Source of the DNA: an uncultured Muribaculaceae bacterium
GTDB taxonomy: Bacteria; Bacteroidota; Bacteroidia; Bacteroidales; Muribaculaceae
Length of the DNA stretch: 11,490 nt
NCBI GenBank assembly: GCA_910577585.1
Contig: CAJTNN010000047.1
Span: 1-11,490 of the forward strand
Direction: 5' to 3'
Under the pieces are notes generated by a model. That model ran no database searches, was not told the DNA's origin, and saw nothing but the letters and a program-made list of their open reading frames with translations. A program made the translations under genes and the position numbers. Positions 5,291 through 11,490 of this stretch are shown here, in pieces (position 1 is the stretch's first letter; each line of letters begins with the position of its first letter).

Positions 5291-5315
5291 TTACGGATTT
5301 TTTTTCGTAATTTTG
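5291..5315 (+). promoter_or_regulatory. Candidate amylase promoter with overlapping inverted repeat
   Basis: TAATTTTG (5308-5315) matches the Bacteroidota -7 box and predicts a start near 5319 and a leader of about 115 nt. No TTTG lies 19-21 bp upstream, so the -33 element is weak, as often at activator-dependent promoters. TTACG (5291-5295) and CGTAA (5306-5310) form an inverted repeat around a T8 run, its right arm overlapping the -7 box; it could be an operator. The remaining leader to 5433 is AT-rich, with no clear Shine-Dalgarno and no recognised riboswitch. Confidence 0.45.
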
Positions 5316-5433
5316 CCGATATTACCGGAAAAACTTTTGTGGCCGCTGTTTTATAGGCTTCGAGTCAGTAGAGGAGTACGTCCACAATCAGGCTTAATAT
5401 TCTTACATTTTTTTACTTTTTAACCAACTCACC

Positions 5434-8400
5434 ATGAATCGCTTAAAGCATTTTGTAGCGGGTTCGTTGCTGGCGGCAACGGCGCTCAGCGGAGCTGCGT
5501 CAACCTTTGTGGGTGACCGCACTGACTTCCGTGATGAGACGATCTATTTCGCCATAACTACCCGATTCTACGATGGCGACCCGAAAAACAATGTCCTCTG
5601 CTGGGATGGACAGGAGAATCAGATCAAGTACAACGACCCGCTGTGGCGCGGTGACTTCAAGGGCTTGATCGACAAACTCGACTATATCAAGGCTCTGGGC
5701 TTCACTGCTATCTGGATCACTCCGGTAGTGCAGAATGGCTCGGGCTATGACTACCACGGCTATCACGCCATGGACTTCAGCTCTGTCGACCTCCGTTATG
5801 AGAGCCGCAAGGAGTGGGGTTCGGCTGAGGATGTGGATTTCCAGACTCTTATCGATGCCGCCCACGCCAAGGGTATGAAGATTGTGCTCGACATCGTGCT
5901 GCAGCACACCGGCAACTTCGGCGAGAAGAAATTCGCCCACCTCTTCGACCGCGACCAGAATATCCGCAACCAGGCTGATATCGAGGCCTGTCTGATACCG
6001 ACCGATATCCTCGGTGGACAGTCGTACTGGGAACTCCCTGCCGAGGGCGAGGGTGCGAACCAGTATACCGAGCGCTTCAAATATCTGAAGAATACCGACG
6101 GCCAGAACCATGACAGCAACAACTACTGGCACCACGTGGCCAACGCCTGGAACTGGGACGACCCCTCACGCTGGTGGGGCCAGATCGCAGGTGACTGCGT
6201 AGACCTCAACACCGAGAACCCCGCTGTAGATGAATATCTGGTGGAGTGCTACGGCAAGTTTATCGAGATGGGTGTCGACGCATTCCGTATCGATACCACA
6301 GGCCACATCGCCCCGCTGACTTTCAACTCATATTTCATCCCGAAATTTATCGAGCTCGGCGAGAAGTATAAGAGCAAACGTCTTAACGAGGCTCCCTTCT
6401 ATATGTTCGGTGAGTGCTGCGCACGCTACGGCGGCGTCATCTACCGCGACAATCACGTGCTTTCGAGCCACTACTACACTTGGAAGTCTGACCCCGCTCT
6501 GGTCAATGAGTGGAAGCAGTATGATGCAGAATGGTGGGCCAGCCAGGTTGTGCCCGAGGGTGGAGCGCCGATCGGCAACATGCTCACCTGCACCAAGGAC
6601 CCTGCCACTGTGCATGACTCTGACAATGTCTTCATGAAGAACGGCGCATGGCACGAGCCCGACTACTCGGATGCATCAGGCTTCAATGTGATCGACTTCC
6701 CGATGCACTACAACTTCCACAGCGCCGACCAGGCAGTGCGTATCGCCCAGGAGGGTGACCACTACTATAATGACGCATCATGGAATGTGGTGTATGTAGA
6801 CTCTCACGACTACAGCCCGGGTCCGAACGACGGCGTGCGCTTCAGCGACGGCACCGAACAGTGGGCCGAGAACCTCTCGCTGATGTTCACATTCCGTGGC
6901 GTGCCCTGTCTCTACTACGGTTCTGAGGTAGAGTTCCAGAAGGGCAAGACCATCGACGAGGGTCCGAATCTGGCATCTGCCGAGTCAGGCCGCGCATACT
7001 TCGGTGCATATCTGGAGGGTAGCGTAAGCACTACTGACTTCGGTGAGTATGAGGCTTCAGGCAATGTCAAGGAGACTCTTAACGCCGACCTCGCCCAGCA
7101 TATCCGCCGCCTCAACCAGCTGCGTGCCGCTGTGCCCGCGCTGCGTAAGGGTCAGTACACCTTCGACGGCTGCACCGCCAACGGCGGCAAGGCCTACAAG
7201 CGTGCATGGAAAGACAGCTACGCTCTGGTAGCCCTCAACGGTGGCGCTACATTCGAGGATGTGCCCGCCGGAACATACACCGACATCGTGACCGGCAAGC
7301 AGTACCAGGGTGGTGGCACAATCACTGTCGACGCCCCCAAGAATATGGGTCAGCTGCGTATCCTCGTCAAAGACTGGAAGGGCGCAAGCAAGCAGGTGGG
7401 CGAGCACGGCAAGTTCATCTACGACACTACTCCCGTCAGCCATGGAGGCAGCGTGACATTCACTGACCCCGGCACAACAGAATACTACACCAAGGATGAC
7501 GCAATCGGCTCAGCAGGCATGAAGCTTTCTCCTGCCGGCGGTTCGTTCCGCACCGACGAGATGACAGTGACCATCGCCCTCAACGATGCAGCCGTATCAG
7601 GCTGGTACAAGCTCGGCGACGCAGCCCAGGTGAACCTCACCCAGGGCCAGCAGAAGAGCGTAACCTTCGGCAGCGACATGAACTTCGGCGACACCATCAC
7701 CATCTCATGGGGTGTGAAGGGTGCCGACGGTGTGGAATACACCGGCTCAGCTACCTACAAGAAGGTTGACCCGAACGCCACCACCACTATCTACGTGACT
7801 GCCGACAGCGCTCCCTACGCCTACATCTGGGGCACCAACAGCGCAGGCAAGCAGGCAGAGCCCAACGGCACATGGCCCGGCTCGAAGCTCACCGAGAGCA
7901 CCGAGATCGACGGCCGCACATTCTGGAGCTTCACCCTCGATGACATCGAGAGCGCAAGCGTGATCTTCACTACCGACGGCACCAACGGCAAGACTCCCGA
8001 CATCACCGGCATCACTTCTGACACATACTTTGAGTATGACGGCAACGGCAACGCCAAGAAGATTGACGTAGACGTAACTCCGCAGCCCAAGGTAAGCTTC
8101 TCGCCCAACGGCGGCTCATTCGACGACACAATCACTGTGAAGGTGACCGCTTCCAACGCCACCGCTTCATGGTATAAGATCGGCGACGCTTCTGAGAAAC
8201 ACTTCACCAACACTGCCTCATTCACTCTTGGCGCCGACATGGAGCCGGGCGAGAGCGTGGAGGTGACCTGGAGCGCCACCAACGGCGACGTCACCAAGAC
8301 CGGCAGCGTGAAATACACCAAGCGTGCACCCCTGCCCGTGACCGACGGCATCACTATCTACGTAGCTGCCACTTCGGCTCCCAACCTCTATGCATGGGAT

Positions 8401-9063
8401 GCTACAAGCAGTGCGAAGCTGACTGGAGAATGGCCCGGCACACGCCTCACAGAACAGACCAATGTGAATGGCCAGGATTACTGGTACTATACCTTCCCCG
8501 AGGAGGTGAAGGGTGTCAACATCATCTTCAATGATAATGGCCAGACTGATGATATCAAGAATATCACCAAGAACAGCTACTTCACCTACAATGGCTCTAC
8601 AGGCTACACTGTAGTTGACCTCGGCGGCGGTGGCGGCGGTGATGACATCGTTGACCCGATTGGCGAAGATGTGATCTACTTCTACAACTCAAGCAACTGG
8701 AGCAATGTCTACGCATATGCCTGGAATGGCGTCACTGAATACTTCGGTGCATGGCCCGGCAAGCAGATGACCAAGACTACTGAGCTCAACGGCAAGAGAT
8801 ACTTCGTGATCGAGCTTCCCACAGTGGCAGCCGGCTCACAGGTAATCTTCAACGGCGGCAACGGCCAGGGTCAGACTGATGACTTCGATCTCGTTGTGGG
8901 TGGTTTCTACGACAACTCAGGCTGGACAGGCGTCGAAGGCATCGGTGCCGAAGAGGCAGAGGCTGAGTTCTACACACTCCAGGGTGTGCGTGTAGAGAAC
9001 CCGACTCCCGGCATCTATGTGATGCGTAAGGGCGGCAAGATCAGCAAGGTAGTCATCCGCTGA
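5434..9063 (+). CDS. Secreted multidomain GH13 alpha-amylase with CBM26-like modules and T9SS sorting domain
   Basis: This 1209-aa enzyme should hydrolyse alpha-1,4-glucosidic bonds of starch or glycogen outside the cell. A Sec signal peptide spans residues 1 to about 22 (hydrophobic core, then SGAAS), with no lipobox. The GH13 barrel (about 30-560) shows RFYDGDPKNN, region I DIVLQH (D153, H158), region II DAFRID (R285, nucleophile D287), region III acid/base E327 (FGECC) and region IV VDSHD (H458, D459), so it should be active. A beta domain (about 565-650) follows. Then come spacer module X1 (697-778), CBM26-like 1 (783-880), X2 (886-967), CBM26-like 2 (972-1062), a Gly6 linker (1064-1069) and CBM26-like 3 (1079-1167); each CBM has a WPG motif and a Trp-containing strand. 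Residues 1178-1209 (TLQGVRV...GIYVMRKGG...) form a T9SS type A sorting domain. No susC/susD genes are adjacent. Only the bond preference is inferred. Confidence 0.93.
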   Translation: MNRLKHFVAGSLLAATALSGAASTFVGDRTDFRDETIYFAITTRFYDGDPKNNVLCWDGQENQIKYNDPLWRGDFKGLIDKLDYIKALGFTAIWITPVVQNGSGYDYHGYHAMDFSSVDLRYESRKEWGSAEDVDFQTLIDAAHAKGMKIVLDIVLQHTGNFGEKKFAHLFDRDQNIRNQADIEACLIPTDILGGQSYWELPAEGEGANQYTERFKYLKNTDGQNHDSNNYWHHVANAWNWDDPSRWWGQIAGDCVDLNTENPAVDEYLVECYGKFIEMGVDAFRIDTTGHIAPLTFNSYFIPKFIELGEKYKSKRLNEAPFYMFGECCARYGGVIYRDNHVLSSHYYTWKSDPALVNEWKQYDAEWWASQVVPEGGAPIGNMLTCTKDPATVHDSDNVFMKNGAWHEPDYSDASGFNVIDFPMHYNFHSADQAVRIAQEGDHYYNDASWNVVYVDSHDYSPGPNDGVRFSDGTEQWAENLSLMFTFRGVPCLYYGSEVEFQKGKTIDEGPNLASAESGRAYFGAYLEGSVSTTDFGEYEASGNVKETLNADLAQHIRRLNQLRAAVPALRKGQYTFDGCTANGGKAYKRAWKDSYALVALNGGATFEDVPAGTYTDIVTGKQYQGGGTITVDAPKNMGQLRILVKDWKGASKQVGEHGKFIYDTTPVSHGGSVTFTDPGTTEYYTKDDAIGSAGMKLSPAGGSFRTDEMTVTIALNDAAVSGWYKLGDAAQVNLTQGQQKSVTFGSDMNFGDTITISWGVKGADGVEYTGSATYKKVDPNATTTIYVTADSAPYAYIWGTNSAGKQAEPNGTWPGSKLTESTEIDGRTFWSFTLDDIESASVIFTTDGTNGKTPDITGITSDTYFEYDGNGNAKKIDVDVTPQPKVSFSPNGGSFDDTITVKVTASNATASWYKIGDASEKHFTNTASFTLGADMEPGESVEVTWSATNGDVTKTGSVKYTKRAPLPVTDGITIYVAATSAPNLYAWDATSSAKLTGEWPGTRLTEQTNVNGQDYWYYTFPEEVKGVNIIFNDNGQTDDIKNITKNSYFTYNGSTGYTVVDLGGGGGGDDIVDPIGEDVIYFYNSSNWSNVYAYAWNGVTEYFGAWPGKQMTKTTELNGKRYFVIELPTVAAGSQVIFNGGNGQGQTDDFDLVVGGFYDNSGWTGVEGIGAEEAEAEFYTLQGVRVENPTPGIYVMRKGGKISKVVIR
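7522..8934 (+). repeat. Intragenic duplication of spacer + starch-binding modules in the amylase
   Basis: Within the amylase, the unit X + CBM26-like occurs twice (7522-8073 and 8089-8619), and a third CBM26-like copy stands alone (8668-8934). X copies share SPxGGSF, a W/SWYKxGDA strand and a closing Y-K strand. CBM copies share an IYV/IYF opening, a Trp strand, TWPG/EWPG/AWPG and an 'FxxxG' strand before a Y/F-rich end. An 18-bp Gly tract at 8623-8640 (two GGCGGCGGT units) links copies 2 and 3. Confidence 0.7.
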
Positions 9064-9098
9064 TAGCGCAGCTTACTAATCGATAATTGCCAATATAC

Positions 9099-9146
9099 AG
9101 AGGCGGCCCCTTCACATCGTGGAAGGGGGCGCCTCTCTTTTTTTTC
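9099..9146 (+). terminator. Strong rho-independent terminator after the amylase gene
   Basis: AGAGGCG-G-CCCCTTC (9099-9113) pairs with GAAGGGG-G-CGCCTCT (9122-9136). This gives two 7-bp stem halves around one G-G mismatch and an 8-nt loop, followed by C and a T9 run (9138-9146). It lies 36 bp after the amylase stop and separates that gene from the next transcription unit. Confidence 0.88.
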
Positions 9147-9247
9147 AAGTTGCCACTAATCTGAGTCATCTCATAGCCGGCGGGTCAGAAAGCAGAGACT
9201 CATCACCGGCGCCTCAAAATATTTTTTTAATTATTTTTATAAAAATT

Positions 9248-9278
9248 TTTGATAGAATGGAAAATTGTATTAATTTTG
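9248..9278 (+). promoter_or_regulatory. Bacteroidota-type promoter of the Omp28-like gene
   Basis: TTTG (9248-9251), 19 bp, then TAATTTTG (9271-9278) fully match the phylum consensus. The expected start is near 9282, leaving a leader of about 90 nt that contains a small hairpin (CCATC 9332-9336, GATGG 9342-9346) and ends in an AT-rich stretch before the ATG. No other feature is visible in 9147-9371. Confidence 0.7.
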
Positions 9279-9371
9279 TGCATCCGCGCTTTAAAATTGT
9301 TAGAAGTTATTGCGGTGGAAATGTAGATATGCCATCTTTGGGATGGAAATATTAACCATAATCATAGTTAT

Positions 9372-11453
9372 ATGAAGAAGTCTTTACTATCATTGGCTGC
9401 CGTAATGGCAGTTTCAGGCGCTTTTGCTGTCAATCCGTCAAAGTCACTCAGCTTCTCGGGTCAGCTGACCGAGCGTAAGGGTATGCCGGCGCGCAAGCTG
9501 ACCTCCAACCTCAAGGCCTCGGAGCTGATGCGCACTCCCGGCTCACCGCTGCAGAAGCGCCTCACCCGTGCCGATGAGGCAACGCAGCTCTCGATGAACT
9601 GGGGCTACTGTGATTCACCCTATCTGGCCATGCCTTCAAACGCCGGAGAATTTGGCGGTGCAATCCAGCTCAGCGCCGAGAAAGCCACAACCTGGGCCGG
9701 CGCCACAATAAGCGCGGTGACTGTATGCACTCCCTTGGACTTCGATTCAGAGCGCGAGGAGGATGGATGGTATGTATACGACAATCCTGTCAAGAAGGTG
9801 ACCGTGTGGGTCAAGGAGGCCCTCGATGGCGAGCCGGTGGTATCGACCACGGCTGATCTTGACTCTGAAGGTGTGATATTCCAGGAGATTCCCCTCGACC
9901 AGCCCTACACACTGAAAGCCGAGACACCTGTGTATATCGGTTATACCTTCCAGGATGTGCCCGAGGATGGCAACTACGGCATCTTCATCACTGACTACAA
10001 CTATCCCCTCGACTCGATGAGTTGCTACGTATGGTCGAAGTACTCAGGATATGACGACTGGGGTTATCCCGTATTCGAGGCCGAAGACTACGACTGGAGC
10101 GAGCTTGGCTATGACTATGGCAACCTCTGCATGAAGGCGCGTGTCAACGGCGACATACTTCCTACTAATGTGACCTCAGTATATGCCTATCAGCTGCCGG
10201 TGTATGCAGCTCCGGGCGAGCCCTTCGAGGCGCTGATACAATATAGCAATGCAGGAGCCAACACCATCGAGACCATCGACCTCACACTCGAGGTGGAGGG
10301 TATGGAGCCTCAGGTGAAGACTCTGGATGTGGCTTACGCTCCCCTGGCGTATGGCGAGTATAGCCTTGACGGCGCCGAATTCGAATGCACTACTGTTGGC
10401 AACAATATCGCTTACAAGTTCTATATCTCAGCCGTCAACGGCGAGAAGATTGCCGACGATGACCTCGATATCATCGAGGGTACGCTGCTCTGTATCTCAG
10501 AGGGCTACGCGAAGAACACTGTCTTCGAAGAGTACACCGGCACATGGTGCGGATGGTGTGTCGTAGGCTATGCCGGCATGGAATACATGGCTGAGAACTA
10601 CGCCGACAAGGGCTTTATCGGCATCGCCGTACACTCGGGCGACGAGATGGAGGTGTGTGATGTCGACCAGCCTTACTATGAGATTTCACAGGTTGTGACC
10701 GGCTTCCCCTGCGCTTACGCCAACCGCGATATGAGCACAGAGATCTATCCTGACCCCGAAGACCTCGAATACTACTTCGAGATGCTCAGCGAGGTTCCGG
10801 CATATGCCGAGATTTCGGCCACAGTAGAGAATGGCTCGGCACAGAACACTCTCAAGCTCAGCACGAAGACTAAATTCGGTGCCTCTGAGGAGGATGCTGA
10901 CTATCGCGTAGGCTATGTGGTGATAGAGAATGGCGTAGGCCCCTATGTGCAGCATAACTATGCCGCCGGCCTGGATGACGACTACTATGGCTTTGAGGAT
11001 AAGGGTGAGCTCGTGCCTCTGAAGTTTAACGAGGTGGCACGTGAGTGCTCTGAGCCCGCAGGTGTGGCTGAATCGCTGCCCGCATCGATCGAGGAGGGTG
11101 TGGAATATCCCTTCGAGGTTGAGATTCCTCTCACCGGCGTTGCCGATGCCAAGAAGGTGCGTGTGGTGGCACTGGTGGTCAACAACATCAACGGTACTAT
11201 CGAGAATGCATGCGAGGTGGAGGTGCCCGGCTACAATGGCGTGAAGGGTGTGCTTGGCGAATCGGCTGAGCCTCTGATGGCCTATGGCTTGAAGGGTGGC
11301 GTGGCTCTGCGCGCCAACAATGGCAAAGCTTCAGTCTATAGCATTGATGGCCGCTGCGTGGCCCGCGAGGTCAAGGGCTCATTCCTGGCGCTTCCGGCAG
11401 GTATGTATGTTGTGACTCTGAATGGCAAGAGTGTGAAAGTGGCAGTGCGCTGA
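9372..11453 (+). CDS. Exported Omp28-like thioredoxin-fold protein with T9SS sorting domain
   Basis: This 693-aa, acidic protein has a Sec signal peptide (residues 1-19, ending SGAFA). Residues about 70-265 look like a beta-rich adhesion-type domain and about 265-380 like an Ig/CARDB-type beta domain. A thioredoxin-fold domain follows, with EYTGTWCGWC (C393, C396) and the cis-Pro loop TGFPCAYANR (P446), as in Omp28-related outer-membrane proteins of Porphyromonas and relatives. A further beta domain (about 475-610) precedes the C-terminal T9SS type A sorting domain (about 650-693: VYSIDGR...GMYVVTLNGKSVKVAVR). The CxxC pair suggests thiol-disulfide chemistry at the cell surface or outside, but family function is poorly known and the partner is unknown. 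It has its own promoter and is separated from the amylase by a terminator, so shared secretion rather than operon membership links the two. Confidence 0.85.
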   Translation: MKKSLLSLAAVMAVSGAFAVNPSKSLSFSGQLTERKGMPARKLTSNLKASELMRTPGSPLQKRLTRADEATQLSMNWGYCDSPYLAMPSNAGEFGGAIQLSAEKATTWAGATISAVTVCTPLDFDSEREEDGWYVYDNPVKKVTVWVKEALDGEPVVSTTADLDSEGVIFQEIPLDQPYTLKAETPVYIGYTFQDVPEDGNYGIFITDYNYPLDSMSCYVWSKYSGYDDWGYPVFEAEDYDWSELGYDYGNLCMKARVNGDILPTNVTSVYAYQLPVYAAPGEPFEALIQYSNAGANTIETIDLTLEVEGMEPQVKTLDVAYAPLAYGEYSLDGAEFECTTVGNNIAYKFYISAVNGEKIADDDLDIIEGTLLCISEGYAKNTVFEEYTGTWCGWCVVGYAGMEYMAENYADKGFIGIAVHSGDEMEVCDVDQPYYEISQVVTGFPCAYANRDMSTEIYPDPEDLEYYFEMLSEVPAYAEISATVENGSAQNTLKLSTKTKFGASEEDADYRVGYVVIENGVGPYVQHNYAAGLDDDYYGFEDKGELVPLKFNEVARECSEPAGVAESLPASIEEGVEYPFEVEIPLTGVADAKKVRVVALVVNNINGTIENACEVEVPGYNGVKGVLGESAEPLMAYGLKGGVALRANNGKASVYSIDGRCVAREVKGSFLALPAGMYVVTLNGKSVKVAVR

Positions 11454-11474
11454 TTAATCCGGGCGCCTTTTCCG

Positions 11475-11490
11475 GAAGCCTGCCGGCTTC
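11475..11490 (+). terminator. Probable terminator hairpin cut by the window edge
   Basis: GAAGCC (11475-11480), TGCC loop, GGCTTC (11485-11490) form a perfect 6-bp stem 21 bp after the stop of the Omp28-like gene. The stem would continue, and any T tract would lie, beyond the right edge, so the call rests on position and stem only. Confidence 0.5.

Noticed and set aside
5500..6135. 211-aa minus-strand frame inside the amylase
   Set aside because: Antisense to the conserved GH13 barrel; its Val/Leu-rich composition mirrors the sense codons.
7821..8354. 177-aa minus-strand frame inside the amylase modules
   Set aside because: Antisense to repeat modules whose sense strand is clearly conserved between copies.
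9119..9355. 78-aa plus-strand frame after the amylase
   Set aside because: It starts inside a terminator stem and runs through the next gene's promoter.

Overview
The window looks like chromosome of a Bacteroidota bacterium, most likely order Bacteroidales. A gut Muribaculaceae-type genome is my guess from its fairly GC-rich genes, but the sequence alone does not prove the family. Three things support the phylum. Promoters match the Bacteroidota pattern (TTTG, 19-20 bp, TAnnTTTG) rather than the E. coli one. Leaders are AT-rich with no strong Shine-Dalgarno. Two secreted proteins end in a type IX secretion (T9SS) type A sorting domain.

Layout. 1-460 holds a divergent promoter region. A near-consensus promoter on the minus strand drives a short, possibly frameshifted reading frame leaving the left edge. 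A near-consensus plus-strand promoter sits so close to ruvB that the mRNA may be leaderless. 461-1507 is ruvB. 1508-1646 carries an in-phase 10-bp repeat and a weak stem-loop. 1647-4996 is a compact plus-strand cluster: a 504-aa polysaccharide flippase (GTG start), rnpA, a MazG-type pyrophosphohydrolase (overlapping rnpA by 8 bp), and a REP-associated tyrosine transposase-like (RAYT) HUH protein. The RAYT carries an extra C-terminal domain that reads like the Rossmann fold of DprA. 4975-5274 is packed with hairpins, including two copies of a 20-bp repeat (one over the RAYT stop codon), a long inverted repeat and a G-quadruplex motif; it ends in a rho-independent terminator.

5434-9063 encodes a 1209-aa secreted GH13 alpha-amylase with three CBM26-like starch-binding modules, two copies of a spacer module and a T9SS tail. 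A strong terminator follows. 9372-11453, behind its own promoter, encodes a 693-aa Omp28-like exported thioredoxin-fold protein (CGWC motif) also ending in a T9SS tail; a hairpin begins at the right edge.

How it fits together. The left half is housekeeping (recombination, tRNA maturation, nucleotide-pool cleaning, envelope glycan export) with an apparently domesticated HUH protein at its end. The right half is two independently transcribed secreted proteins, one a starch degrader. The most unusual object is the HUH/DprA-like fusion with the palindrome-rich DNA beside it. No tRNA, rRNA, CRISPR array or complete insertion sequence was seen.
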